NCBI RefSeq assembly: GCF_020171315.1
Contig: NZ_JAIUZP010000005.1
Coordinates: 186,001 to 250,000, forward strand
Direction: 5' to 3'
From: Pseudooceanicola nanhaiensis
GTDB lineage: Bacteria > Pseudomonadota > Alphaproteobacteria > Rhodobacterales > Rhodobacteraceae
DNA: 64,000 nucleotides
The notes under the pieces were generated by a model. That model did not search any database. It worked only from the letters and a program-made list of their open reading frames with translations, and was not told the DNA's origin. This document shows positions 27,335-35,860 of this stretch, in pieces; within the stretch, counting starts at the first letter, position 1; the number at the start of each line of letters is the position of its first letter. Both the position numbers and the translations under genes were made by a program.

Positions 27335-28027
27335 ATGGGGCAGCATATCCTTCCGGGCAACCCCCCGGTGGAGATCAATCTGAAACGATCGGGTCGCGCG
27401 CGGCGGATGTCGCTGCGTGTGTCCTCTCTCGATGGCCGGGTGACGCTGACGCTGCCGCGCGGGGTGAGCGACCGCGACGGCCTCGCCTTTGCCTGCGAGA
27501 AGGCCGAGTGGCTGCGCCGCCAACTGTCGGGGCAGGGGGCGCCGGTCTCGGTGGGGCTGGGGGTCGAGGTGCCGCTTGGCGGCCGGATGCTGCCGGTTCT
27601 GGCCACCGATACGGGCCGCGCGCCCCGGGTGGAGGCGGATGCGATCCGCGTGCCGGGCAACCCCGAGACCGCGCCGCGGAGGGTGCAGGCGCTGCTGCGC
27701 CAGATCGCCGGGCAGCGGCTGGCCGAAGCCTCGGACCTCTATGCCGGGCGGCTGGGGCGGCGCTACACGGGGATCACCCTGCGCGACACGCGCTCCCGCT
27801 GGGGCTCCTGCACCTCGACCGGCGGGCTAATGTACTCCTGGCGGCTGGTTATGGCGCCGCGCGAGGTGCTGGACTACGTGGCGGCCCACGAGGTGGCGCA
27901 TCTGGCGGAGATGAACCATTCCGCCGCCTTCTGGCTGGTGGTCGAGCAGATCTACGGGGATTACGCCGCGCCGCGGGACTGGCTGCGGCGCCATGGGGCA
28001 GAGCTTCACCGCTACCGATTCGACTGA
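27335..28027 (+). CDS. YgjP-type (DUF45/M48-like) zinc metallopeptidase
   Basis: A 230-residue protein of the YgjP/WLM family. The N-terminal RRMSLRVSSLDGRVTLTLPRG and the central RDTRSRWGSCTSTGGLMYSW are family signatures. The zinc motif HEVAHLAEMNHSAAFW supplies the HExxH ligands and a downstream histidine. ATG 27335 is chosen over the long frame that begins at 27095 because GAGGGG lies 6 nt upstream. Physiological substrates are unknown. A copy of the hairpin repeat family follows 13 nt after the stop. Confidence 0.93.
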   Translation: MGQHILPGNPPVEINLKRSGRARRMSLRVSSLDGRVTLTLPRGVSDRDGLAFACEKAEWLRRQLSGQGAPVSVGLGVEVPLGGRMLPVLATDTGRAPRVEADAIRVPGNPETAPRRVQALLRQIAGQRLAEASDLYAGRLGRRYTGITLRDTRSRWGSCTSTGGLMYSWRLVMAPREVLDYVAAHEVAHLAEMNHSAAFWLVVEQIYGDYAAPRDWLRRHGAELHRYRFD

Positions 28028-28040
28028 GGCTGGCGGGGAA

Positions 28041-28105
28041 GGGGGGCTGTCTGCCCCCCGGCTGCTACGCAGCCTCCCCCCGAGGATATTTGGGAACAGT
28101 GGATG
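28041..28105 (+). repeat. Hairpin repeat family, copy A
   Basis: The element has three parts. First, GGGGGGC-TGTCT-GCCCCCC forms a 7-bp hairpin (28041-28059). Second, GGCTGC-TAC-GCAGCC forms a 6-bp hairpin (28060-28074). Third comes a tail TCCCCCCGAGGATATTT followed by GGGAACAGTGGATG. It starts 13 nt after the metalloprotease stop on the same strand and may act as its 3' end. Copies B (32394), D (43327) and E (46576) share the full layout; copy C (39085) shares mostly the tail. Confidence 0.85.
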
Positions 28106-28141
28106 GGAGCGGCCCTTGACCCGCCGAGGGTTTGTGATCAC

Positions 28142-28813
28142 ATGTCGATCATGTTGCTCGCTCCGCGCCCTGAAAGCCCCCGTTCCGATCCGACGCCTGC
28201 CGCCCATGACCGGGTGTATCGCGGGCTGCGCACCCGTATCATGCATGGGGCGATTGCGCCGGGGCAGGCGCTGACCCTGCGCGGCATCGGCGCGGAGTTC
28301 GGCGTCTCCATGACGCCCGCGCGCGAAGCGGTTCGGCGGCTGGTGGCGGAGGGCGCCTTGCAGCTCTCGTCGTCGGGGCGGGTCTCGACGCCGGAGCTCA
28401 CGAACGAGCGGATCGAGGAACTGGCGGCGCTGCGGGCGCTGCTGGAGGTCGAACTGGCGAGCCGCGCGCTGCCGCGGGCGCATATGGCGCTGATCGACCG
28501 GCTGCAGACCATCAATGCCTCCATCGGCGAGGTGATCGAGGCCCATGATGCCGTGGGCTATATCCGCACCAACCTCGAGTTTCACCGGACGCTCTATTTG
28601 CGGGCGCAGGCGCCGGCGATGCTGGCCATGGCCGAGACCGTCTGGCTGCAGCTGGGGCCCACGATGCGCAAGCTCTATGGCCGGTTGCAGCGCCGTGAGA
28701 CGCCGCATTTCCACAAGCTGATCATTGCCGCGCTGAAGGCCGGCGATGAGCCCGGGCTGCGGCTGGCGGTGCGTTCGGACGTGACGCAGGGCCTGCGGAT
28801 GCTGACGACCTAA
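28142..28813 (+). CDS. GntR family transcriptional regulator (FCD type)
   Basis: A 223-residue FadR/FCD-subfamily regulator. The winged HTH covers about residues 20-85 (RVYRGLRTRIMHGAIAPGQA, LTLRGIGAEFGVSMTPAREAVRRLVAEGAL) and the all-helical FCD domain follows, with metal-site-like Asp/His positions in LEFHRTLYLRA. ATG 28142 is preferred over the upstream ATG at 28103, which lies in the repeat tail; ATG 28151 is also possible. It overlaps the end of thiQ tail to tail. The target is unknown; no adjacent catabolic operon is on the same strand. Confidence 0.9.
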   Translation: MSIMLLAPRPESPRSDPTPAAHDRVYRGLRTRIMHGAIAPGQALTLRGIGAEFGVSMTPAREAVRRLVAEGALQLSSSGRVSTPELTNERIEELAALRALLEVELASRALPRAHMALIDRLQTINASIGEVIEAHDAVGYIRTNLEFHRTLYLRAQAPAMLAMAETVWLQLGPTMRKLYGRLQRRETPHFHKLIIAALKAGDEPGLRLAVRSDVTQGLRMLTT

Positions 28814-29505
28814 CCCTCGCCGAGGTAGGCGCGCAGGGCGGGTGTGGGATCGTCCAGCAGGGCGATCGGGGCCGGCGGCTCGGCGCGGTTGTCGGAGACG
28901 AGGATCAGCCTGTCGGCGATGCGGCGGGCATCCTCGGGCGCATGGGTGACCATGAGCAGCGTGGCACCGGTCTCCTCCACCACCGCGCGGACGAGGGCGA
29001 GCATCTCTGCACGCAGGGCTGGGCCGAGGGCGGCGAAGGGTTCATCCAGCAGGAGGAGCGGGCGGTTCTGCACCAGCACGCGGGCGAGCGCCGCGCGGCT
29101 TTGCTGGCCGCCGGAGAGGGCGCCGGGGCGCCTGTCCCCCATGCCGTCGAGACCCACGCGGGCGAGGGCCTCGCGGACGCGGGCATGATCGTTGGCGGTG
29201 AGCCGCAGGTTGGGGCTGAGGCCGAGGGCCACGTTGCGGGCGATATCGAGATGCGGAAAGAGGTTGCCATCCTGAAACAGCATCGCCACGGGCCGCGCGG
29301 CGGGCGCGAGGGCGGTCAGGTCGCGGTCCTCCCAGAGGATGCGGCCTGTGCGGGGCGGCAGGAAGCCCGCGATGGCGTTGAGCAGCGTGGACTTGCCCGC
29401 GCCCGAGGGGCCGATCAGCGCGCAGCGGCTGCCGCGGGGCAGGGTGAGGTCTGCGGTCAGGGAGAAATCGCCCTGTTGCAGGATCAGGTGGTCAAGCGTG
29501 AGCAC
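28810..29505 (-). CDS. thiQ: Thiamine ABC transporter ATP-binding protein
   Basis: A 231-residue ABC ATPase that powers thiamine/TPP import with ThiB and ThiP. Walker A is GPSGAGKS near residues 33-40, the signature ALSGGQQSRAALARVLVQ near 129-146, and Walker B LLLLDEPFAALGP near 150-162. The short C-terminus lacks the regulatory domain seen in longer ATPases, as in ThiQ. It overlaps thiP by 14 nt and the convergent GntR gene by 4 nt. The operon is headed by a TPP riboswitch, which supports the ThiQ assignment over a ferric iron ATPase. Confidence 0.93.
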   Translation of the reverse strand: MLTLDHLILQQGDFSLTADLTLPRGSRCALIGPSGAGKSTLLNAIAGFLPPRTGRILWEDRDLTALAPAARPVAMLFQDGNLFPHLDIARNVALGLSPNLRLTANDHARVREALARVGLDGMGDRRPGALSGGQQSRAALARVLVQNRPLLLLDEPFAALGPALRAEMLALVRAVVEETGATLLMVTHAPEDARRIADRLILVSDNRAEPPAPIALLDDPTPALRAYLGEG

Positions 29506-31117
29506 CGGCGCGCCCCCATCGGTCGAAGATCCAGAAAAGCCCGAAGCTGAGCGCGAGCAGCACCAGCGCCGCCCCCTGCGCGGCCTGCATCTGGTAGGCG
29601 CCCATCAGGCGGTACATCTGCAGCGGCAGCGTGGCCTGCTGCGGGTCAGCGAAAAGCGCGATCACCCCGAGGTCGCCCATGGCGAGCGCCGCGGTCAGCC
29701 CGGCGGCAAAGCCGAGGGCGGGGCGCAGGCGTGGCAGGGTGAGCAGGCGCAACCGGGCGAGGCCGGTGAGGCCGAGGTGATCGGCGAGGCGGCCGTGCTC
29801 TGCCTCGATCCGTGCCGCGACGGGGGCGAGGATGCGCAGGGCGAAGGGCAGGGCCATGAGCGTGTTCACCAGAACGGTGATCGGCAGGGCCAGCGTGGCA
29901 GGGGCGGCGAGGGGCAGCACCAGCAGGAAGAGCCCTGTCCCGAGGACGAGGCTGGAGACCGCCAGCGGCAGCAGGCCCGCCGTTTCGACCCAGGTGCGAC
30001 GCGCAAGCGCCATGGCCAGCGCAAGCGCCATGGTGGTGGCAGTGGCCGCGAGGCTGACCAGCAGCGAGTTCAGCGTGGCCGGCCAGAGGCTGGCGGGCAG
30101 GCGGGTGAGGCCGCCGATCCCGTTCAGAACGATCACCGCCAGCGGGACCAGCAGGAAGCCGGCGGCCAATGCGATCGCGGCGCCGTCGATCAGGCGCAGC
30201 GGCAGGCTGCCCGCGTCCCAGCGGGTGACGGGCCGGTCGAGGCCACTGCCGAAGCCCGCGGGCCGTCCGATGCGCAGCGAGATCAGGGCGGCGCCTGCGA
30301 CGAGGGCCAGCTGGATCACGGCCAGCGTGGCGGCGCGGGTCAGGTCGAAATCGAACTGGAAGCTCTGGTAGATCGCGAGCTCGACCGTCGTGGCGGCAGG
30401 GCCGCCGCCGAGGGTGAGCGCCACCGCGAAGGAGGAGAGGCAGATCGCGAAGATCACCAGCGCCGTGCCGGGCAGCGTGGCGCGCAGCATGGGGGCTTCC
30501 AGCAGGCGGAAGACCGCGGAGGGGCGCAGGCCGAGCTGTGCGGCAAGGCGGAAGCGTTCGGCGGGGATCGCCTGCCAGCCCTGAAGGATCAGCCGCACGG
30601 CAAGGGGCAGGTTGAAGAAGACATGGGCCAGCACCACCCCGTGCAGCCCGTAGATACGCAGCGTGGGCAGGCCGAGCGCGGTGAAACCTTCGTTCACCAG
30701 ACCGCCGCGTCCGAAGACGGCAAGCAGGGCGAGGACGGCGACGATCACCGGCAGCAGGAAGGGCGCGCCCATCAGCGTGATGACGAAGCCCCGGCCGGGG
30801 AAGCGGCGGCGGGCAAGGGCGCGGGCCACGGGCACGGCCAGAAGGGTCGAGATCAGGGCCGAAAGCAGCGCCTGCCAGAGGGTGAAGCGCAGCGCGGCCA
30901 GATCGGCGGGGCCGAGGCGGAAGAGGGGCTCACCTTGGTCTTCTGTTGCCGCCCGCCACAGGATCGCGGCGAGCGGCAGGACGAGCGCGAGACAGACAGC
31001 CCCCGCGGCGAGGCGCCCGGCGAGGGCCCCCGGTCCGTGAGTGGGTGCGGGGACTGTCCGAAGGCGGCGGGCCGGTAATGGCGCCGCCGCCGGGGTCTCG
31101 CCTCGTGTCGGATGCAT
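29492..31117 (-). CDS. thiP: Thiamine/thiamine pyrophosphate ABC transporter permease
   Basis: A 541-residue permease made of two fused permease halves, as is usual for ThiP, with about 12 membrane segments. EAA-type loops are seen in RLAAQLGLRPSAVFRLLEAP and RLADHLGLTGLARLRLLTLP. The chosen ATG at 31117 begins MHPTRGETPAAAPL; homologues vary at this end, so the exact start is uncertain. It lies between thiB (75 nt upstream) and thiQ (14-nt overlap). Confidence 0.92.
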   Translation of the reverse strand: MHPTRGETPAAAPLPARRLRTVPAPTHGPGALAGRLAAGAVCLALVLPLAAILWRAATEDQGEPLFRLGPADLAALRFTLWQALLSALISTLLAVPVARALARRRFPGRGFVITLMGAPFLLPVIVAVLALLAVFGRGGLVNEGFTALGLPTLRIYGLHGVVLAHVFFNLPLAVRLILQGWQAIPAERFRLAAQLGLRPSAVFRLLEAPMLRATLPGTALVIFAICLSSFAVALTLGGGPAATTVELAIYQSFQFDFDLTRAATLAVIQLALVAGAALISLRIGRPAGFGSGLDRPVTRWDAGSLPLRLIDGAAIALAAGFLLVPLAVIVLNGIGGLTRLPASLWPATLNSLLVSLAATATTMALALAMALARRTWVETAGLLPLAVSSLVLGTGLFLLVLPLAAPATLALPITVLVNTLMALPFALRILAPVAARIEAEHGRLADHLGLTGLARLRLLTLPRLRPALGFAAGLTAALAMGDLGVIALFADPQQATLPLQMYRLMGAYQMQAAQGAALVLLALSFGLFWIFDRWGRAGAHA

Positions 31118-31158
31118 CGGATCAGGTCTCCGATGTGTCGCAGGTCAGTTTGCCCGTC

Positions 31159-31206
31159 ACGGGGCGAGCCACTGGACGAGTCACCGGGCGCGTCACTGGG
31201 CGAGCG
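31159..31206. repeat. Tandem 12-bp repeat at the end of thiB
   Basis: Four imperfect 12-bp units are arranged head to tail: ACGGGGCGAGCC, ACTGGACGAGTC, ACCGGGCGCGTC and ACTGGGCGAGCG. The last unit and part of the third overlap the thiB stop region; the rest lie in the 75-bp thiB-thiP gap. Such arrays are prone to slippage and may vary between strains. Confidence 0.6.
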
Positions 31207-32170
31207 CCGCGCGCCATTCCTCGAGCGCGGCATCGCGGGCGGCCTGCGCCTCGGCCACCGGCATGAGGAGTGGCGTGGCGGGGACGGTCAGGGTCTCGTA
31301 GCCCTCGGGCAGACCGGCCGCGGGGGTGACGGCGGGGTACATCCAGTTCGTCGTGGGGATCGCGGATTGCACCGCCTCGCCGGTCAGGAACTGGAGGAAC
31401 TGCTGCGCGAGCTCGGGCTGATCGGTCGAGGCGAGCGCGGCGGCCACTTCGACCTGCATGTAATTGCCCTCGTCGAAGGCGAGCGCGGTCTTGGTGGCGT
31501 CATCCTCGGCGATCAGGTGGTAGGCGGGCGAGGTGGTGTAGGACATCACCAGATCGGCCTCGCCCTCGAGGAAGAGGCCATAGGCCTCGGACCAGCCGGG
31601 GGTGACGGTGACGATATTGTCGGCCAGCGCCTCCCAGATCGCCGGGGCCTCGTCGCCGTAGGCCTGTTTCACCCAGAGCAGCAGCCCGAGGCCGGGGGTG
31701 GAGCTGCGCGGATCCTCGATCACGATCGAGGCGTCGCTGTCGGCCAGCGCGCGGAAACTTGTCGGCTGGGGGCCGTCGGTGAGGCCGACGAAGGCAAAAT
31801 AGCCCCAGTCGAAGGGCACGAAGGTCTCGTCCGTCCAGTCGATCGGCAGGCTGTAGTCGGCGGTGACGCCCGAGGGGGCGAAGAGGCCGCTCTCCGCGGC
31901 CGCGCCCATCAGCGCGGTATCGAGGCCGAGGACCACGTCGGCCTCGGTACGGGCGCCTTCGAGGCGCAGCCGCGAGAGCAGCGCCGCGCCGTCGCCCGCC
32001 GTGACGAAGGTCACGTCACAGCCGCAGGTCTTCTCGAATTCCGCCTCGATCACCGGGCCGGGGCCCCATTCGGTGGCGAGGGAATCATAGGTGTAAACAG
32101 TAAGCTCAGGGGTCTGCGCGGCGGCCTGTGTGGCCATGAGCAGTCCCGCAGCAATTGCCAGATGTCGCAT
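31193..32170 (-). CDS. thiB: Thiamine-binding periplasmic protein
   Basis: A 325-residue periplasmic binding protein for thiamine and its phosphates. A signal peptide (RHLAIAAGLLMATQAAA) is followed by ELTVYTYDSLATEWGPGPVI, the usual ThiB opening, and later SYTTSPAYHL and TNWMYPAV. The frame runs to 32284 through the riboswitch, which cannot be coding. GGAGG lies 6 nt before the ATG at 32170 but abuts the ATG at 32176, so 32170 is chosen. It is followed by thiP and thiQ, and expression is presumably switched off by TPP. Confidence 0.95.
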   Translation of the reverse strand: MRHLAIAAGLLMATQAAAQTPELTVYTYDSLATEWGPGPVIEAEFEKTCGCDVTFVTAGDGAALLSRLRLEGARTEADVVLGLDTALMGAAAESGLFAPSGVTADYSLPIDWTDETFVPFDWGYFAFVGLTDGPQPTSFRALADSDASIVIEDPRSSTPGLGLLLWVKQAYGDEAPAIWEALADNIVTVTPGWSEAYGLFLEGEADLVMSYTTSPAYHLIAEDDATKTALAFDEGNYMQVEVAAALASTDQPELAQQFLQFLTGEAVQSAIPTTNWMYPAVTPAAGLPEGYETLTVPATPLLMPVAEAQAARDAALEEWRAALAQ

Positions 32171-32231
32171 TGTCATCCTCCACTTGCGACGGGCGGGGCA
32201 AGTATCGGACGGCCTTGGGGCGCGGATCCGG

Positions 32232-32316
32232 ACCTTCCCTCCGCCGGTCTTAACCGGTTCAGGTTCAACGGGTTCGCGGATCACCGCATCTCAGCCACTG
32301 TGGGGCACCCCGAGGT
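32232..32316 (-). ncRNA. TPP riboswitch (THI element) of thiBPQ
   Basis: The minus strand carries the conserved core of a TPP riboswitch. GGGGTGCCC is near the 5' side, CTGAGA (complement of 32289-32294) lies in the pyrimidine-sensing helix arm, and ACCCGTTGAACCTGA (complement of 32259-32273) forms the pyrophosphate arm. GGTTAAGACC and GGAGGGAAGGT close the element. It ends about 60 nt before the thiB start. TPP binding is expected to reduce translation or transcription of the operon. Confidence 0.95.
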
Positions 32317-32393
32317 GGGGGCGACACTAGTGAGCGACGGGGCGGCTGGCAAGGGGGGTGCGATCGGGCCTGCGGGAGGGGGGCGAGGGGGCA

Positions 32394-32455
32394 GGGGGGC
32401 TGTCTGCCCCCCGGGCCTGCGGCCCTCCCCCCGAGGATATTTGGGAACAGTGGAT
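32394..32455 (+). repeat. Hairpin repeat family, copy B
   Basis: Same three-part layout as copy A. GGGGGGC-TGTCT-GCCCCCC is at 32394-32412, the variable hairpin is GGGCC-TGC-GGCCC (32413-32425), and the tail TCCCCCCGAGGATATTT then GGGAACAGTGGATG runs to 32455. It lies between the TPP riboswitch (opposite strand) and aroC, the only copy not directly downstream of a same-strand gene. The 373-bp gap between thiB and aroC holds only this element and the riboswitch. Confidence 0.85.
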
Positions 32456-32543
32456 GGGGGGCGGGCGGCCTGCCGGGGCCTTGCGCAATTGAACTGCGGG
32501 GCGGTTCGGGATAACGGGGGGCGAAGTCAGGAGGACGCGCCCC

Positions 32544-33647
32544 ATGTCGATGAACAGCTTTGGCCATCTTTTCCGTGTCACCACCTGGGGCGAGAGCCAC
32601 GGGCCGGCGCTGGGGGCGACCGTCGATGGCTGCCCTCCGGGGGTCGAGATCGACGAGGCGATGCTTCAGCAGTGGCTGGACAAGCGCAAGCCGGGCCAGT
32701 CGAAGTACACCACCCAGCGGCGCGAGCCCGATCAGGTGGAGATCCTCTCGGGCGTTTTCGAGGGCAAGACCACCGGCACGCCGGTGCAGCTGATGATCCG
32801 CAACACCGACCAGCGGTCGAAGGATTACTCCGAGATCTCGCAGACCTTCCGGCCCGGTCACGCCGACATCACCTATTTCCAGAAGTATGGCATCCGCGAC
32901 TATCGCGGTGGCGGCCGGTCTTCGGCGCGCGAGACGGCGGCGCGGGTGGCGGCAGGCGGGCTGGCGCGGGCGGTGCTGGCCAAGCTGGCCCCCGAGGTGA
33001 AGATCACCGGCTACATGGTGCAGATGGGGCCGAAGGCGATCGACCGGTCGCGGCTGGACCTCGGCCAGATCGGCGAGAACCCCTTCTGGTGCCCCGATCC
33101 GGTGGCGGCGCAGGACTGGGCCGACTACCTCGACAGCCTGCGCAAGAGCGGCAATTCCGTGGGCGCCGTGGTCGAGGTCATCGCCTCGGGCGTGCCGGCG
33201 GGGCTGGGCGCGCCGGTCTATGGCAAGCTCGACACCGAGCTGGCCGCCGCGATGATGTCGATCAACGCCGTGAAGGGCGTGGAGATCGGCGAGGGCATGG
33301 CGGCCGCGGCGCTGACCGGGGAAGAGAACGCCGACGAGATCTTCATGGGCAACGACGGCAAGCCGGTCTACGGCTCGAACCATGCGGGCGGCATCCTCGG
33401 CGGGATTTCCACCGGGCAGGACCTCGTGGTGCGCTTTGCGGTGAAGCCGACCTCCTCCATCCTGCGACCGCGCGCCTCGATCACGCTGGAGGGCAAACCG
33501 GCCGAGGTGATCACCAAGGGCCGGCACGATCCCTGCGTCGGGATTCGCGCCGTGCCAGTGGGCGAGGCGATGATGGCCTGCGTGGTGCTGGACCATCTGT
33601 TGCTGCACCGCGGCCAGATCGGCGACGCAGGTGGCAAGATCGGCTGA
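32544..33647 (+). CDS. aroC: Chorismate synthase
   Basis: A 367-residue FMN-dependent enzyme that makes chorismate from EPSP, the last step of the shikimate pathway. [19 protein letters not shown] opens the protein, followed by [11 protein letters not shown]-type residues, [15 protein letters not shown], and the C-terminal [15 protein letters not shown] and [14 protein letters not shown]. Length and motifs match bacterial AroC. AGGAGG lies about 10 nt before the ATG. Confidence 0.98.
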   Translation: MSMNSFGHLFRVTTWGESHGPALGATVDGCPPGVEIDEAMLQQWLDKRKPGQSKYTTQRREPDQVEILSGVFEGKTTGTPVQLMIRNTDQRSKDYSEISQTFRPGHADITYFQKYGIRDYRGGGRSSARETAARVAAGGLARAVLAKLAPEVKITGYMVQMGPKAIDRSRLDLGQIGENPFWCPDPVAAQDWADYLDSLRKSGNSVGAVVEVIASGVPAGLGAPVYGKLDTELAAAMMSINAVKGVEIGEGMAAAALTGEENADEIFMGNDGKPVYGSNHAGGILGGISTGQDLVVRFAVKPTSSILRPRASITLEGKPAEVITKGRHDPCVGIRAVPVGEAMMACVVLDHLLLHRGQIGDAGGKIG

Positions 33648-33680
33648 GCCGACCTTGTCGAAAATTTCACCAATACCCCC

Positions 33681-33696
33681 CTATTCTGACGAATAG
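33681..33696. promoter_or_regulatory. Small inverted repeat upstream of the GST gene
   Basis: CTATTC-TGAC-GAATAG is a perfect 6-bp inverted repeat with a 4-nt spacer, 34 nt after aroC and about 138 nt before the GST start. It is AT-rich compared with its surroundings, so it could be an operator. No regulator could be assigned. Confidence 0.3.
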
Positions 33697-33833
33697 TTTG
33701 CGACGACAAGCTTGTGTAAGGCACAGGCAGGCTTGGACGTGACGCGATCCCGCGTCAGATTATTAAGAAATGAATGGAAGCGTGTCGGCCGCGTATCGTG
33801 GCCGCTGCGCCTTCCGGGTGTTTAGGTGCCTTG

Positions 33834-34442
33834 ATGTTAACGCTGTATTACGCCCCGAACAGCCGCGCGTCGCGCGTCCATCAGCTCTGCATCGAGCTTG
33901 GCGCGCTGCGGCTGGTGAACGTGGTGCCGGTCTCCATCGCCCGCATGGATGGCACCGGCTGGCCCGATGCGATCAATCCCCACCCGGAGGGCAAGGTGCC
34001 GCTGCTGGACCACAATGGCGAGCTGGTCTGGGAAACCGCGGCGATCTTCATCTATCTGGCGGATCTCTTCCCCGAGAACGGGCTGGCCCCGATGCCGGGG
34101 CACACCGGGCGCGGGCAGTATCTGTCGTGGATGTCGTGGTATTCCGGTGTGCTGGAGCCGGTGATGCTGTTCCACCTCTACAAGGTGGAGCACCCCGCCC
34201 TGCGCTATGCCTATCGCGGCCTGCGCGAGGTGCGGGGCCGGCTGGAGACGATCCTGTCGCACCAGCCCTACCTCATGGGGGCGCAATTCTCTGCCGCGGA
34301 CCTGCTGATCGCCGATGCCTTCGGCGCGCTGCCCGACGCGATGCCGCAGAGCGAGGTGATCTCGGAATGGGTCATGCGCTGCCGGACCCGGCCCTCGGTC
34401 ACCGATACGATGATCTTCGACAAGCAGCTGGCGGCGGAGTGA
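33834..34442 (+). CDS. Glutathione S-transferase family protein
   Basis: A 202-residue cytosolic GST-fold protein. The N-terminal thioredoxin-like half starts LTLYYAPNSRASRVHQLCIELG and contains HPEGKVPLLDHNGELVWETAAI, the glutathione-binding Pro and acidic loop. The C-terminal helical half has PYLMGAQFSAADLLIADAFG, the conserved N-capping box. ATG 33834 is chosen over 33774 because AGGTG lies just before it and family members start here. Substrate unknown. Confidence 0.9.
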   Translation: MLTLYYAPNSRASRVHQLCIELGALRLVNVVPVSIARMDGTGWPDAINPHPEGKVPLLDHNGELVWETAAIFIYLADLFPENGLAPMPGHTGRGQYLSWMSWYSGVLEPVMLFHLYKVEHPALRYAYRGLREVRGRLETILSHQPYLMGAQFSAADLLIADAFGALPDAMPQSEVISEWVMRCRTRPSVTDTMIFDKQLAAE

Positions 34443-34443
34443 T

Positions 34444-35316
34444 TCAGCGGGCGCGACGCGCCCGGCCGAGTTGCACCGCGAGGATGCCCGCCGCCACCAC
34501 CGCGACTCCGAGGATGTCGAGCGGGCGCACCGCCTCGCCCAGGACGATGGCCGCGACCAGCACCCCGAAGAACGGGTTCAGGAAGTGGAAGGTCGCGGCG
34601 CGGACCGCCCCGATCCGGTTCACCAGCGTGAACCAGACCCATGTGGCCAGCAGGCCGGGGACGAAGACCGTATAGGTGAAGGCCCAGAGAAGCTCGGGTG
34701 AATAGGACAGCGGACGTTCGTCGAGGATGAGCGCCGCGACGAAGAGGAACGCGCTGCCGGCCAGCATCTGGAGGCCGACCACCATCAGCACGTTGCCGCC
34801 GGAGGAGGCGCCGCGCGCGCTGAGTGTCGCGACCGACAGCGCCAGCGTGCCGGCCAGGCAGAGCGCCACGCCGATCGGATCGGTGCCTGCGCCGAGGCGG
34901 GTACCCATGATCAGCACGACGCCCGTCACCCCGAGGCCGAGCCCCAGCACCGTCATCCGATTCAGCCGGTCGCCGAGCACGGCCCAGCCGATCAGCCCGA
35001 CCATCAGCGGCATGGTCGAGGCGATGATCGAGGCGAGGGAGGCCTCGATCCACTGCATCGCGATGAAGAAGAGCCCGAGGTAGAGCGCGTTCTGGCACAG
35101 GCCGAAGATCACCGTGCCGCGCCACTGCGGGCGGGTCAGGCGCCAGCTTTGGCCAAGCGCGCGGGCGATGGCGACGCCGATGAGCCCGGAGATCAGGAAG
35201 CGCAGCGCCAGCGAGGCCACCGGCGGGGCATGGGCCACGATCACCCGGGCCGAAGAGAAGGCCGACGACCAGAGCAGGGAAAAGAGAACGCCCATGGCGA
35301 TGGCACGCAGATCCAT
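34444..35316 (-). CDS. DMT family (EamA) transporter
   Basis: A 290-residue membrane protein with ten predicted helices and two EamA repeats (PPVASLALRFLISGLIGVAI, MQWIEASLASIIASTMPLMV in the first; LAGSAFLFVAALILDERP, LNPFFGVLVAAIVLGE in the second). Members export amino acids or other small metabolites. The frame opens at 35364, but the Met at 35316 is chosen because the upstream codons overlap the terminator of the HU gene and AAGG precedes 35316. It ends 1 nt after the convergent GST gene. Confidence 0.92.
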   Translation of the reverse strand: MDLRAIAMGVLFSLLWSSAFSSARVIVAHAPPVASLALRFLISGLIGVAIARALGQSWRLTRPQWRGTVIFGLCQNALYLGLFFIAMQWIEASLASIIASTMPLMVGLIGWAVLGDRLNRMTVLGLGLGVTGVVLIMGTRLGAGTDPIGVALCLAGTLALSVATLSARGASSGGNVLMVVGLQMLAGSAFLFVAALILDERPLSYSPELLWAFTYTVFVPGLLATWVWFTLVNRIGAVRAATFHFLNPFFGVLVAAIVLGEAVRPLDILGVAVVAAGILAVQLGRARRAR

Positions 35317-35340
35317 CTTGGCCAACCTTTTGAAATCAGG

Positions 35341-35379
35341 AATTAAAAAGGGCCGCCCGGGCATCGGCCCGGCGGCCCT
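35341..35379 (-). terminator. Terminator of the HU gene
   Basis: On the minus strand a 13-bp stem with a single bulged base encloses a CGAT loop and is followed by TTTTT. It starts 43 nt after the HU stop. It separates the highly expressed HU gene from the DMT exporter on the same strand. Confidence 0.9.
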
Positions 35380-35422
35380 GAAGGGATGTCGGAGGCCACG
35401 CGGGGGCGCGGCCGGTCCGAAA

Positions 35423-35710
35423 TCAGCCGTTCACGCTGTCTTTCAGCGCTTTGGCGATCGTCATTTTGACGACCTTGTCGGCTTCCTTCTTGATCTGCTC
35501 GCCGGTGGCAGGGTTGCGCACCATGCGCTCGGGGCGCTCACGGCAGTAGATTTTGCCAACGCCGGGCAGGGTCACGGCGCCGCCGTCTGCGACTTCCTTG
35601 GTGATCACCGAAACGACGGCGTCCAGCGCGGTCGAGGCGGTTTTCTTGTCTGCGCCCATTTCTTCGGCCAGTGCGGCAACGAGTTGGGTCTTGGTCATCG
35701 GTTTGGCCAT
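35423..35710 (-). CDS. hupB: DNA-binding protein HU
   Basis: A 95-residue histone-like protein that bends and compacts DNA. The helical dimerisation region (MTKTQLVAALAEEMGADKKT) is followed by TLPGVGKIYCRERPERMVRN, the DNA-gripping arm in which the usual GRNP is changed to ERMVRNPATGE. The frame opens at 35728, but the Met at 35710 is chosen because AAGGAG is 8 nt upstream. A strong terminator follows. Whether it is the only HU of the genome is unknown. Confidence 0.93.
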   Translation of the reverse strand: MAKPMTKTQLVAALAEEMGADKKTASTALDAVVSVITKEVADGGAVTLPGVGKIYCRERPERMVRNPATGEQIKKEADKVVKMTIAKALKDSVNG

Positions 35711-35860
35711 TTCTGGTCTCCTTTTCACTGCCCGATGTCTTGGGCGTATCGGTCAACATCTAACCGGATATTGGGGAAAAACACAATAAATAGTGGTCTT
35801 CAAGGGGTATAAAGTCACCGCTTGTGGACAACTGTGACGAACAACGCGCGGTTGATTGGA

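Noticed and set aside
29339-31078. Long plus-strand frame rich in Gly/Glu/Arg/Gln
   Set aside because: Antisense to thiP; a GC-skew artefact.
33654-33710. CTTGTCG...CGACAAG inverted repeat after aroC
   Set aside because: The arms are 43 nt apart and only 7 bp long; chance is likely.
31112-33742. An 876-codon plus-strand frame across thiB and aroC
   Set aside because: It passes through the TPP riboswitch, repeat copy B and the wrong frame of aroC, so it cannot be a real gene.
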